Below are positions 33,765-42,905 of a DNA stretch of 64,000 bases, piece by piece (position 1 is the stretch's first letter; the number at the start of each line of letters is the position of its first letter). Below the pieces are notes generated by a model. The model was not told the DNA's origin, ran no database searches, and was given only the letters and a program-made list of their open reading frames with translations. Source of the DNA: Sideroxydans sp. (lineage in GTDB: Bacteria; Pseudomonadota; Gammaproteobacteria; Burkholderiales; Gallionellaceae); assembly GCA_028707175.1 (NCBI GenBank), contig JAQTUV010000004.1, forward strand, positions 186,001 to 250,000. Reading direction: 5' to 3'. Made by a program: the position numbers and the translations under genes.

Positions 33765-35396
33765 ATGTCCAATTTCAAACCATTCGCCCCTTGGGTGTGG
33801 CAAGTCCCTGAGTTCTTCAACATCGGCGTCGCCTGCACGGATGCGCATCTGGGCAAACCTGCCGCCGACAACATCGCCATGATCGTAGAGGACGACAAGC
33901 TCGGCACCTCGCAAATCACCTTCGCAGGTCTGGCTGAACGCACGAGTCGTTTCGGCCAAGTGTTGCGCGAGCTCGGCGTGGGCGTGGGTGAACGCGTGTT
34001 GGTACGTTTGCCGAATAGCTTGGACTACCCCACCGCTTTCCTCGGTGCGATGAAGCGCGGCGCAATCGCGGTGCCAACCTCGACTTTGCTCACCGCTGAA
34101 GAGGTGGTGTATCTGGCACAAGACTCCGGTGCCTCCGTACTGGTCACCGACAAAGCCGCATGGACGACCCTCAAAGACAAATTGCATGATGCGGCCAATC
34201 TGCGCCACGTTCTGCTCTCTGGCCCCGGTGCGGTAGAGACCGTCGCCGGATTGGATGTGCAAGACCTCGACACCGCATTGGCCGCCATCAAGCAGTGGGA
34301 AGCGCCACACCCCACCAAAGCGACCGACCCTGCCTATCTGGTGTACACCTCGGGCACGACGGGTTATCCCAAAGGCGTGTTGCATGCGCATCGCGCCATG
34401 ATCGGCCGCACACCGGCTTCGACGTATTGGTTCGACTTCGCGCCAGAAGGCGACCGCATCATGCACTCGGGCAAATTCAACTGGACCTATGTGTTGGGTT
34501 CTGGATTGATGGACCCGCTGTATCTCGGCAAGACTGTCATCGTGCATGAAGGTAAGAACGACGCGAACACATGGCCGCGTCTCATCAAGAAACATAGCGC
34601 CACCATCTTCGTGGGGGTGCCGACCATCTATCGCCAGATCGTGCAGAAGAGCGACCTCACCCAAGCCGACGTGCCCAGCCTGCGCCACTGCATGAGTGCG
34701 GGCGAACATCTGTCGGATGAAGTGCTGACGCAATGGCGCGAACGATTTGGTGTGGACATCTACGAAGCGGTCGGCATGTCGGAGTTCTCTTACTACCTGT
34801 GCCAAACCAAGTCGCGCCCGATACGTCCCGGCTCGGCAGGTTTCCCGCAACCCGGCCACGCCATCCAACTGCTAGACCCAGAAACTTTGCAGCCAGTCGC
34901 CACAGGTGAGGAAGGCATGATCAGTGTGCCCGACAACGACCCCGGCTTGTTCTTGGAATATTGGAACCTGCCCGAAGAGACCGCCAAGTTGCGCCATGAC
35001 GGCTGGTTCTTCACGGGCGACTACGCGCGCTACGATGCCGATGGCTACATCTGGTTCTTAGGGCGCAAGGACGACATCATCAAGAGCTTCGGTTATCGCG
35101 TCTCGCCATACGAGATCGAGCGTGTGTTGAAGTCACATCCTGCGGTCGCCGATTGCGCCTCGGTGGGTGAAGAGATCGAAAAGGATAAAGTGCTGGTCGT
35201 GGCCTACGCCATCCTGCATCCGGGCAGCACAACCACGGCAGATGAGTTGTTGGCCTTCGGACGTGAACACCTCGCCGCCTACAAAGCCCCGAAGACGCTG
35301 TACATCGCTAAAGACTTCCCTCGCACCAAAAATGGCAAGATATTGCGACGCGATGTGAGCCCCGCTATCGCCATCTCTAAATCGACAGCGAGATAA
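33765..35396 (+). CDS. Benzoate-CoA-ligase-like acyl-CoA synthetase
   Basis: A 543-aa AMP-forming ligase. YTSGTTGYPKGVLHAHRAM is the nucleotide-binding loop, EAVGMSEFSYYL corresponds to the A5 motif, FTGDYARYDADGYIWFLGRKDDIIKSFGYRVSPYEIE is the hinge region, and the catalytic Lys is in TKNGKILRRD. It begins eight bases after the CitE-type gene with TTAGGAGGCAAC as ribosome site. The subfamily resembles benzoate/aryl-acid ligases, but the neighbours deal with branched dicarboxyl-CoA esters. The substrate is therefore open; mesaconate or a related acid is a guess from context. Confidence 0.85.
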   Translation: MSNFKPFAPWVWQVPEFFNIGVACTDAHLGKPAADNIAMIVEDDKLGTSQITFAGLAERTSRFGQVLRELGVGVGERVLVRLPNSLDYPTAFLGAMKRGAIAVPTSTLLTAEEVVYLAQDSGASVLVTDKAAWTTLKDKLHDAANLRHVLLSGPGAVETVAGLDVQDLDTALAAIKQWEAPHPTKATDPAYLVYTSGTTGYPKGVLHAHRAMIGRTPASTYWFDFAPEGDRIMHSGKFNWTYVLGSGLMDPLYLGKTVIVHEGKNDANTWPRLIKKHSATIFVGVPTIYRQIVQKSDLTQADVPSLRHCMSAGEHLSDEVLTQWRERFGVDIYEAVGMSEFSYYLCQTKSRPIRPGSAGFPQPGHAIQLLDPETLQPVATGEEGMISVPDNDPGLFLEYWNLPEETAKLRHDGWFFTGDYARYDADGYIWFLGRKDDIIKSFGYRVSPYEIERVLKSHPAVADCASVGEEIEKDKVLVVAYAILHPGSTTTADELLAFGREHLAAYKAPKTLYIAKDFPRTKNGKILRRDVSPAIAISKSTAR

Positions 35397-35407
35397 GCGC
35401 CATTACC

Positions 35408-35432
35408 GCGCCCCCTCCCCCCTGCAAGGGGG
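35408..35432. repeat. Single family-A palindrome
   Basis: CCCCTCCCCCCTGCAAGGGGGAGGG directly after the ligase stop. It may help end the transcript but has no T run. Confidence 0.65.
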
Positions 35433-35524
35433 AGGGACTGTTGCCGCAACGCTCCAACGGCTTAACCGAATGCCCAGTGGCATGGACGCCCCAAAGCAGG
35501 ATTCAGCAGTTAGAATCCTGCCCC

Positions 35525-36493
35525 ATGCCCATCTCGCTCACACGGATGCATCCGCATCCAGCCCGACTTTTTGCCATCGCATGTTGCTTGGTGCTTTGTT
35601 GCGTCAGCTCTACTCAAGCGAGTGAAGAGGATGGCGATGGTGAAATGGCAACTGAAGCGAAGCCTGAGTTCGTGTATGAGGTAGACCCCTATTACACCGA
35701 TATGGGCTACAACATTCCTCTGACACACCGCCCCATCCCAACCATCGAGACCAATAGTGAAGCGGTCATATTGCGCGAAATCATCAAAGGCTCGTTAGTG
35801 CCGCAATACATGTTGGTCGAGGCGAGCATGTATCCCATGCCACTGTTGGGTACCTATCTCAAAAAGCACACGCCGGACTTCTATAAACAGAGCGACATCG
35901 GTGGCAACTTCAACATCATCGAATCGCTAACCGCTGGCTTCCAAGAGCCATGGGCGGTCTCTCTCTTTTTTGGCAATGTGGCCAAACTGAAGCGCCCCAA
36001 AGAAAAACGTAAAGGCAACAACTACGGCTACACCGGCTACCTTTTCAGCGCAGGCAACAAGCACATCAAAAGCAACACCTTGGTAGATGATGAATGGTGT
36101 GAACTGGAGTGGAAGATCAAGGGCAAACTAGACTATGACGATGAGAAGCTCTCATGGAGTTTTCGCGTCGGCGGCAAGTTCAACCGCAATTCCGATGTGA
36201 ACAATGTGACGTACCTCAACCTGCATCGCAACAACACCGATCTGCGCTCCCAATACCTCACTTGGCTAGAAAACACCAACCTCGATTTTCGCCTACACTT
36301 CCTGCAACACGGAGGCCAACTGGTGCGCTCGGAACTGATCGCGGGAAAGAAGATTCCACTCCTAGACAACAAATATATCCCAACCTTCAGCGCGGGTTTC
36401 ATCTGGACCAGCCCCGACGAATATTCTGGAATATTGAAAGATACAAGCGCGAATAAGTTGACGTTCGTGATACGTCCATCGATAGAGTTTTAA
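35525..36493 (+). CDS. Exported protein of unknown function, possibly outer membrane
   Basis: A 322-aa protein that I do not recognise. A signal peptide is clear (residues 8-35, LFAIACCLVLCCVSSTQAS), with ATG 35525 or 35546 as start and no convincing ribosome site for either. The mature part alternates charged, aromatic and polar residues and ends in IRPSIEF, a terminal Phe as in many outer-membrane beta-barrels. The stretch RVGGKFNRNSDVNNVTYLNLHRNN could be strand-loop-strand. It lies between two acyl-CoA ligase genes, which may hint at uptake of a hydrophobic substrate, but this is only context. Confidence 0.7.
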   Translation: MPISLTRMHPHPARLFAIACCLVLCCVSSTQASEEDGDGEMATEAKPEFVYEVDPYYTDMGYNIPLTHRPIPTIETNSEAVILREIIKGSLVPQYMLVEASMYPMPLLGTYLKKHTPDFYKQSDIGGNFNIIESLTAGFQEPWAVSLFFGNVAKLKRPKEKRKGNNYGYTGYLFSAGNKHIKSNTLVDDEWCELEWKIKGKLDYDDEKLSWSFRVGGKFNRNSDVNNVTYLNLHRNNTDLRSQYLTWLENTNLDFRLHFLQHGGQLVRSELIAGKKIPLLDNKYIPTFSAGFIWTSPDEYSGILKDTSANKLTFVIRPSIEF

Positions 36494-36538
36494 AGATCAC
36501 CGTCCATAGAGACGGAACATCACAACAGGGAGAAACAC

Positions 36539-38344
36539 ATGAGCGCAAAGACCGACATCATCTCGCAAGATGCCGTGCAAACTTTAGACAGCCTATTCCA
36601 CGAACGCACGCGACGCACCCCCGATCACGTCGCCTATCGCTACTTTGATGACCACGCCTGCGAATGGCGTGAATTATCGTGGCGCGAAATGGAACAGCAG
36701 ATTGCATGCTGGCAAGCATCGATGCGCCACGAAGGATTACAAGCTGGCGACCGCGTCGCCATCATGTTAAAGAATAGCCCGCAATGGGTGATGTTCGACC
36801 AAGCTGCGCTTGGCCTAGGCTTGGTGACCGTGCCCCTCTACACATCAGACCGCCCGGAAAATGTTGCACACGTCTTACAAGACTCGGGAGCCAAATTAGT
36901 GCTCATCGACAATGCAACACATTGGCACCCGCTTCATGAAGCTTGCGCAAATATCGATTCGCTACAACGCATCGTCACACTGCGCACTCCTCCCGAAGGT
37001 GATAATGATGAACGCTTGCGAGGCGTCGATGAATGGCTATCCGACACACCCAGCGAATTTCAACACTGCGTGACCGACCCAGACTCACTGGCTACGATTG
37101 TCTACACCTCCGGCACGACAGGTAAATCAAAGGGCGTGATGCTGACTCACCGCAATCTACTCAGCAATGCCTCTGCTGCGTTGCAACGTTTTGATATTTT
37201 CCCCAGCGATGTCTTTTTATCTTTCCTACCTTTGTCACACGCACTTGAACGTACGGGTGGCTATTACGTTCCCGTTATCGCTGGCGCAACCGTTGCCTAT
37301 GCACGCTCGGTACAGCAACTCCAAGAAGACTTAGCACTGATACGTCCGAGCGTTCTCATCACTGTGCCGCGCATCTTTGAACGCATCCAAGCGGGCCTGC
37401 AAGCTAAGCTAGACAAAGACACGCCACTCGCACAACGCCTGTTTTCCTTGGCAGTCGACGTAGGGTATAGCCGATTTGAATATGCACAGAGTCGTAGCCA
37501 TTGGCATCCCAGACACCTGCTCTGGCCACTCCTCAAACCACTGATCGCAGACAAATTATCTTCACGCCTCGGGGGCCGCTTACGCCTCGCCCTAGCGGGT
37601 GGGGCAGCACTCTCACCGCACAATGCGCGCACCTTCATCGGCTTAGGCGTGCCCATCATCCAAGGTTACGGCTTGAGCGAGACCAGCCCCGTCATCAGTG
37701 TGAACTCTCTCCAAGACAATCTGCCCAGCAGTGTCGGCAAAGCTTTGAGCAATTTTGAAATCCGCTTGGGCGAACACGACGCCTTGGAAGTACGCGGCCC
37801 AAGCGTGATGAAAGGTTACTGGAACAATCCGCGTGCAACCCAAGAGGTACTCTCCAAAGATGGCTGGCTCAACACTGGTGATGTGGTGCGCATTGACGAG
37901 CAAGGCCACATCACCATCACCGGGCGCATCAAAGAAATAATCGTCCTTTCCAATGGCGAAAAAATGCCACCGAGCGATATGGAAGCCGCCATATTGAAAG
38001 ACCCGCTGTTCGAACAAGTGATGGTCGTGGGTGAAGGCAAGGCTTACCTCGGACTAATGGCCGTGGTGAACCGTGAACGCTGGACAGCCGCAATGCAAGA
38101 ACGCGGGCTGCCTACCGATTGGCCGGATAGTCTGCATGCACCACAAGCAAAAGCCTACGCGCTGCAACGCGTCACCCAGTTGATACAAGGCTTCCCCGGT
38201 TACGCCCGCATCCGACGCATCGCCTTATTAAACGAAGCGTGGGGCATCGAGAATGGGCTGTTGACCCCCACTCTCAAAGTGAAACGCGCCAAAGTGCTGG
38301 AATATTTCAAGAAAGATTTCGACGGCCTATACGACGGGTACTGA
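36539..38344 (+). CDS. Long-chain acyl-CoA synthetase (FAA1 type)
   Basis: A 601-aa AMP-forming ligase: YTSGTTGKSKGVMLTHRN, LPLSHALERTGGYY, GGAALSPHNARTFIGLGVPIIQGYGLSETSPVIS and WLNTGDVVRIDEQGHITITGRIKEIIVLSNGEKMPPSDMEAAI are standard for the long-chain group, with the C-terminal Lys in TLKVKRAKV. It would activate fatty acids for degradation or lipid synthesis at the membrane. The start follows ACAGGGAGAAACAC. It runs into the converging HEPN/STAND gene, leaving seven bases between stops and no visible terminator. Confidence 0.88.
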   Translation: MSAKTDIISQDAVQTLDSLFHERTRRTPDHVAYRYFDDHACEWRELSWREMEQQIACWQASMRHEGLQAGDRVAIMLKNSPQWVMFDQAALGLGLVTVPLYTSDRPENVAHVLQDSGAKLVLIDNATHWHPLHEACANIDSLQRIVTLRTPPEGDNDERLRGVDEWLSDTPSEFQHCVTDPDSLATIVYTSGTTGKSKGVMLTHRNLLSNASAALQRFDIFPSDVFLSFLPLSHALERTGGYYVPVIAGATVAYARSVQQLQEDLALIRPSVLITVPRIFERIQAGLQAKLDKDTPLAQRLFSLAVDVGYSRFEYAQSRSHWHPRHLLWPLLKPLIADKLSSRLGGRLRLALAGGAALSPHNARTFIGLGVPIIQGYGLSETSPVISVNSLQDNLPSSVGKALSNFEIRLGEHDALEVRGPSVMKGYWNNPRATQEVLSKDGWLNTGDVVRIDEQGHITITGRIKEIIVLSNGEKMPPSDMEAAILKDPLFEQVMVVGEGKAYLGLMAVVNRERWTAAMQERGLPTDWPDSLHAPQAKAYALQRVTQLIQGFPGYARIRRIALLNEAWGIENGLLTPTLKVKRAKVLEYFKKDFDGLYDGY

Positions 38345-38351
38345 AGCGAAG

Positions 38352-41057
38352 CTATCGAAGTTTTCGGATTTCTGTAGCTTTTCTTGCTGTACCTGTATTG
38401 TTGCCCTGATGTTTGATGGCCAATTCAGTCCCTTTTTCTACAAAAACCCACTCCCTCCAATTTCCATCCTCAAAAGCATCTACATTTAAATAGTAAGAAT
38501 TTGAGTTTTTATCATTTGCAAATACATAATTCGGGAAACCATCTGATTTCGGCAAATACTTGACAGTGACCATAGTAAATCCCTTAGCTTCCATTTCCTC
38601 TCTTGAAGGTGAATTCCCATTCCCACCAACCGAGTTAATAGTCGACTTAAATTGAGCAGAGGCTTGTTTAACGTCGAATCTTGAAATGAGTTGCGCCAAG
38701 TTCACTTCACAAATTTGAAGAATTTCAGTTCTGTTCTGATTTAGAAATTCAGAGATCAATTTACTTGATTCTTCAGAAAATACATGGCGCTTACCCACGT
38801 AATAATCAAGCTCGTTTACCAATTTCTTGATTTCATTCTGAGCAGGTCTTGATGGGCCATCAATTTTCAAAACATCACTTAAGTTCTGAGCTGCGGAACA
38901 AATGAATTTTTCGATTCTCATCCAATCAAAAGTGCCTACTCTAAATTCCTTATCTGCCAAACGGCGGTATGCTGATGCCCGTGATACACCAAAAACAGAT
39001 GGGGATTTTTTCGCTTCCTTCCAGTTCTGCGTATATGAAAATACCAAGTCCAATTCCTCTCGAAAATTGAGTATGGTCAGATATTGCCGCCAAACGCTAT
39101 TGGCCTCTAAGCCTGCCTTCCCTGCCTCCCCCCAACCAGCATCAATTAATTCTTTGCAGTAGGCATAAGCTTCGTCAAGCCCCTGCATCCTTTGGAGCAG
39201 TATTGCGATGGCAAGCTTGGGTGCTGGATCAGTAGGGTCAATTGAGATTGCCTTACGAAAATGCTTCTCAGCACCTTGCAAATCATCCAATCCGACTAAT
39301 ACTTTCCCGTATAACCTATGAAGAAATGAAGAAGATGGATTGCCCTCCAACAAGCTTCTCATCTTTATTTCGAGTTGACTGAGTGTCCGCAAATCTCTCT
39401 TCTTTGTTGCAGCACTAATTTGCCCTGCGAGAGGAATAAGAGACGAATTCGTGCCCGTAGGAACATAAAGAATATCCAAAATTGATACATTTTTTTCAAC
39501 CTGCCTCCTCAGCGCCTCAGCGGCTGAAGCTCGGGTTTTTTGGACCCATTCTAAAGTTGAACTTCTAACTTTTCTGTTGCGAGGACTCGATCTAAGCAAC
39601 TCCCTAATGGATGTGCCCAGCATGTAAACCTCTCCTGCCTCATTATCTGAACGCAAGACTAAAGAAGTTCGCACAAGCTCTGCTATAGCCGATGAAACCC
39701 GATCCAAATCTGCCTCAAGGGCTTCACATAGCTCACTTCTAGTGGGGCGATCAATCACAAAAAGTGCTTCCAACACATTATTGGCATCATCAGAAAGCGC
39801 TTCCAACAAATTTGCAAAAGAAAAACTTGTAACCTCTTCTGTTGTGTCTTGAAGCGAGGATGAAATGTCTTTTCCCGCAATAAATGAATCAATTACTAAT
39901 CTGATAGCTAAAGGGTTAAATTGACAGCCAGTAATTATGCGCTGAATCAATTCAGCATCAGAAATAGGATGCCCTTTTGATTCGAAATATTGCCTACAAA
40001 ATGCGAAGGCGCCAGTTTCTTCAAGAGCCTCAATAGGAATGTTTTTTCCACCATCAACAGGGATTCTACTTGTAACAATCACCTTCCATTGAGCGGGGAG
40101 TGAATCATAAAACTCACTAAAAGAGAGAGGGGAATCCCTTAGTAGGGTTTCTAAGTTGTCCACAAATAACCATAGTTTTTTATTACTCGCATGACTGACG
40201 CATTCCTCAAAATCTCTTGCTTCAAAACCCAGCAATTGATTTACCTGAGTACAAAGTATGCTTTTAACTTCTGCTATGGTCGAAGGGGCATCGAGGACTT
40301 GAAGTCCCTCGTGTGAGAGACGTTCTTGTTTGAGAGAGACATAGACCACACCATCTGAGAAGGACGTAGAATCCGACGATAGGCAAAAATCAGAAAGTGC
40401 CTGCAAAACCAGACTCGTTTTTCCTATACCTCCTCTAGCAATCACTGCAATCAGGGATGATCTTGAATTCCTAAGTTCCTTATTAAGCCGAACAATATCC
40501 TTGGTTCGCCCAAAAAGCCCCGTTACTGAATGTTCGAACTCTTCTGGAAGACCGTTTGGCGTTATCCATTGCCGCTGATAAAGCCAGTCTTCTGGAGGTT
40601 CATCAATATTCCCTGCTAAGGCACTCTGAAAAGCCCTTGATACCTCAACAAAATTTAACGCGTCAACTGTGGGGTCTGCAGCTATAGCAGCACATCGATA
40701 CCAGTAGCACTCAGGGAATGTTCGATTGGGATGGCTGACTGCATTTCGAATATCAAAAATCTCCAACGTCTCAACAAGCTTCCTTAATTGCGAAATGTGC
40801 CTTTCATCTGCCGTCCCACGAGAGGCATCGGTTGCGAGCCTTAAAGCTTCATCTAGGTACGAATTCTCAACAATTGAACCAACCAACTCAGAGTTGCTTG
40901 CGTTCAAAACATTACCTGATCGAAGGAGAATATCGCGCCCAGTAGGGCTAGTTGCAACATTATGGGGGCGCTCTCTAACATATCGACCGAGTTCGCGTTC
41001 AAGCTCGTAAATCACCATTGCAGACTTGATTCTCGTCTTCGAATTTTCGAAAGCCAT
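38352..41057 (-). CDS. HEPN-like + STAND NTPase + TPR + cold-shock-like domain protein
   Basis: A 901-aa cytoplasmic protein whose DNA is visibly AT-richer than its neighbours. Residues about 15-150 look like a HEPN domain: FDIRNAVSHPNRTFPECYWYR contains R-x4-H (R104, H109), as in HEPN ribonucleases. Then a STAND-type NTPase: Walker A ARGGIGKT at 207-214, Walker B LWLFVDN at 295-301, a possible sensor Arg in VIVTSRIP, and a winged-helix-like part near 430-500. TPR-like repeats lie around 575-665 (AEKHFRKAISIDPTDP). The last ~70 residues (YVFANDKNSNSYYLNVDAFE, then GTELAIKHQ..) resemble a cold-shock OB fold. The layout of sensor repeats, switch NTPase and RNase-like effector matches anti-phage STAND proteins, but I do not know this exact combination. 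It is a single gene next to tRNA-Lys; ATG 41057 follows GAAAGGTGA. Confidence 0.78.
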   Translation of the reverse strand: MAFENSKTRIKSAMVIYELERELGRYVRERPHNVATSPTGRDILLRSGNVLNASNSELVGSIVENSYLDEALRLATDASRGTADERHISQLRKLVETLEIFDIRNAVSHPNRTFPECYWYRCAAIAADPTVDALNFVEVSRAFQSALAGNIDEPPEDWLYQRQWITPNGLPEEFEHSVTGLFGRTKDIVRLNKELRNSRSSLIAVIARGGIGKTSLVLQALSDFCLSSDSTSFSDGVVYVSLKQERLSHEGLQVLDAPSTIAEVKSILCTQVNQLLGFEARDFEECVSHASNKKLWLFVDNLETLLRDSPLSFSEFYDSLPAQWKVIVTSRIPVDGGKNIPIEALEETGAFAFCRQYFESKGHPISDAELIQRIITGCQFNPLAIRLVIDSFIAGKDISSSLQDTTEEVTSFSFANLLEALSDDANNVLEALFVIDRPTRSELCEALEADLDRVSSAIAELVRTSLVLRSDNEAGEVYMLGTSIRELLRSSPRNRKVRSSTLEWVQKTRASAAEALRRQVEKNVSILDILYVPTGTNSSLIPLAGQISAATKKRDLRTLSQLEIKMRSLLEGNPSSSFLHRLYGKVLVGLDDLQGAEKHFRKAISIDPTDPAPKLAIAILLQRMQGLDEAYAYCKELIDAGWGEAGKAGLEANSVWRQYLTILNFREELDLVFSYTQNWKEAKKSPSVFGVSRASAYRRLADKEFRVGTFDWMRIEKFICSAAQNLSDVLKIDGPSRPAQNEIKKLVNELDYYVGKRHVFSEESSKLISEFLNQNRTEILQICEVNLAQLISRFDVKQASAQFKSTINSVGGNGNSPSREEMEAKGFTMVTVKYLPKSDGFPNYVFANDKNSNSYYLNVDAFEDGNWREWVFVEKGTELAIKHQGNNTGTARKATEIRKLR

Positions 41058-41175
41058 ACCGTCACCTTTCTAGAAATTGTTGTTTAGTTGGATTCAATCA
41101 CCCAAGTTAGCGATGAGTGTATAGCACCAACACCCCACAGTAAAACCAGCAATTTCATCTGCCCGCTGAAAAACA

Positions 41176-41203
41176 AAAGGCCTCGCATTTCTGCGAGGCC
41201 TTT
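41176..41203 (-). terminator. Terminator of tRNA-Lys
   Basis: AAAGGCCTCGCA and TGCGAGGCCTTT form a 12-base-pair stem with a four-base loop just beyond the tRNA 3' end; TTTTGTTTTT follows on the minus strand. Confidence 0.88.
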
Positions 41204-41208
41204 CTCAT

Positions 41209-41284
41209 TGGTGGGTCGTGCGGGGATCGAACCTGCGACAAACGGATTAAGAGTCCGCTGCTCTACCAGCTGAGCTAACGACCC
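41209..41284 (-). tRNA. tRNA-Lys(CTT)
   Basis: A 76-base cloverleaf: acceptor GGGTCGT/ACGACCC, D-arm with AGCTCAGCTGGTAGAGC, anticodon stem-loop GCGGA-CTCTTAA-TCCGT giving anticodon CTT, T-arm with GGTTCGATCC, and an encoded CCA end. It reads codon AAG. The HEPN/STAND gene lies just downstream of its terminator, a common place for acquired DNA, but I find no repeated copy of the tRNA 3' end on the far side. Confidence 0.95.
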
Positions 41285-41330
41285 GGAAGAGGCGCGCATT
41301 TTAGGGGAGCGGCTAGAATTGTCAAGAAAT

Positions 41331-42410
41331 TTATCCCCCTAGATGCCTGTGAAGCGCCCATTCCACATGCTCTCGAACGATGTGGGATGGGTATTGAGCG
41401 CGCATTTGTAGGGCTGTGATGATGTCTGCTGTTTTGGGAGCGTTTCCAAGTGCAACGGCGATATTCCTCAACCATTGCTCGTGGCCGATACGGTAGATGG
41501 GGCTACCCGCCAGTCTCGCTTGGAAAGTTGCTTCATCCCACGCAAAAAGTTCGATGAGGCTAACGTCATCCAAACCGTTGCGAATAGCAAAGTCGGGTTC
41601 GACAGTTTTTTGCGCGAAGCGATTCCACGGGCACGCCAGTTGGCAATCGTCGCAGCCGTAGATGCGATTACCCATGAGGGGGCGTAGCTCGACGGGGATA
41701 CTGCCTTTGAGTTCGATAGTGAGGTAAGAGATGCAGCGTCGCGCATCAAGCTGATAAGGCGCCGTGATGGCTTGGGTAGGGCAGATGCTGATGCAGGCAT
41801 TACATGTACCGCAGTGATTCTCCTGCGGTACATCGACGGGCAGCGGCAGGTCGATGAATATCTCCCCCAAGAAGAACCACGAACCTTGTTCACGCGACAA
41901 CAATAATGTGTGTTTACCGCGCCAGCCAAGCTGCGCTTTCTGCGCCAACTCCACTTCCAGCACGGGTGCACTGTCGGTGAATACACGGCACTGGCATTCG
42001 ACTTCATCACGGATCTGCTGCGCCAATTTTTCCAATCGACTACGCAACACCTTGTGATAGTCACGGCCTAACGCGTAACGTGATACGAAGGCACGACTAG
42101 CGTGTTGCAACACCGCATTCGTGTCTTTCGCATGCTCGGGGTAGTAGTTCATGCGCACAGAGATGACGCGCAACGTTCCGGGCACCAACTCGGCTGGGCG
42201 TGCACGTTTGGCGCCATGTTTTGCCATATAATCCATCGCGCCGTGATGCCCGTCTGCAAGCCATTGCAACAGGTGTTTTTCGGCTGAAGCTAAATGGGTA
42301 TCGCTGATACCCACCGATTGAAAACCCAGAGTATGCCCCCACGCTTTGATGCGTTTTGAGAGTGCGTCGTAATCGATTTGAGGTGAGCCGTTTTGCATGT
42401 ACCGAATCAT
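41331..42410 (-). CDS. queG: Epoxyqueuosine reductase
   Basis: A 359-aa cobalamin- and iron-sulfur-dependent enzyme making queuosine in tRNA. Two 4Fe-4S motifs are clear (CGTCNACISICPTQAI and CDDCQLACPWN), preceded by the QueG-specific RYALGRDYHKVLRSRLEKLA and the conserved Asp in VFTDSAPVLEVELAQKAQLGWRGKHTLLLS. A short HEAT-like tail follows. ATG 42410 or 42398 may be the start; the frame opens at 42464, which would overlap the divergent tsaE. No clear ribosome site distinguishes them. Confidence 0.93.
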   Translation of the reverse strand: MIRYMQNGSPQIDYDALSKRIKAWGHTLGFQSVGISDTHLASAEKHLLQWLADGHHGAMDYMAKHGAKRARPAELVPGTLRVISVRMNYYPEHAKDTNAVLQHASRAFVSRYALGRDYHKVLRSRLEKLAQQIRDEVECQCRVFTDSAPVLEVELAQKAQLGWRGKHTLLLSREQGSWFFLGEIFIDLPLPVDVPQENHCGTCNACISICPTQAITAPYQLDARRCISYLTIELKGSIPVELRPLMGNRIYGCDDCQLACPWNRFAQKTVEPDFAIRNGLDDVSLIELFAWDEATFQARLAGSPIYRIGHEQWLRNIAVALGNAPKTADIITALQMRAQYPSHIVREHVEWALHRHLGG

Positions 42411-42425
42411 AGCCGAAGTGATGTG

Positions 42426-42905
42426 ATGAAACAGTCTGCCGCACGGCAAACACTCGCTATCCATTTGGCGGATGAGGCGGCGACCACGGCTTTAGCCGCG
42501 CGTTTTGCGCGCACCTTGCAAGCTGGCGTCGTAATCTATCTGGATGGCAATCTGGGGGCTGGTAAAACGACTTTTGTCCGTTCCGTGTTACAAACACTCG
42601 GTTACGAAGGCCGCGTAAAAAGCCCGACCTACACCTTGATCGAGCGCTATGAAGCCGGAGGGTTGCAACTGCGCCACTTCGACCTTTATCGTTTTCGAGA
42701 TGAAGAAGAATGGGAGAGCGCCGGCTTTCGTGACGAGTTCGATGGTCACAATGTATGTATGGTGGAATGGCCCGAGCTAGCTGGTCAATTGCTGCCTGCG
42801 GCCGATATCGTGATCGCTTTTGACATACTGCTGCAAGGGCGCACGGTCACAATCAGCGCTTTTTCCAATCTAGGTGAACAATGTTTAAACACCTTGCACG
42901 CCTAA
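42426..42905 (+). CDS. tsaE: tRNA threonylcarbamoyl-adenosine ATPase
   Basis: A 159-aa ATPase with Walker A (GNLGAGKTTFVRSVL), VKSPTYTLIERYE and the HFDLYRFRDEEEW segment of TsaE. It works with TsaB and TsaD to form t6A37 in ANN-decoding tRNAs. ATG 42426 is chosen since family homology begins soon after; ATG 42393 would overlap queG. The 3' end overlaps the amidase gene by 25 bases, the classical tsaE-amiC pairing. Confidence 0.93.
   Translation: MKQSAARQTLAIHLADEAATTALAARFARTLQAGVVIYLDGNLGAGKTTFVRSVLQTLGYEGRVKSPTYTLIERYEAGGLQLRHFDLYRFRDEEEWESAGFRDEFDGHNVCMVEWPELAGQLLPAADIVIAFDILLQGRTVTISAFSNLGEQCLNTLHA

Noticed and set aside
33753-34868. 371-codon frame antisense to the acyl-CoA ligase
   Set aside because: A shadow of the GC-rich codon pattern in the ligase gene; the translated sequence is rich in His and Arg with no family motif.
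38352-41284. Integrated element bounded by tRNA-Lys attachment repeats
   Set aside because: No integrase and no second copy of the tRNA 3' end is visible on the far side near 38345; only one gene differs in composition.
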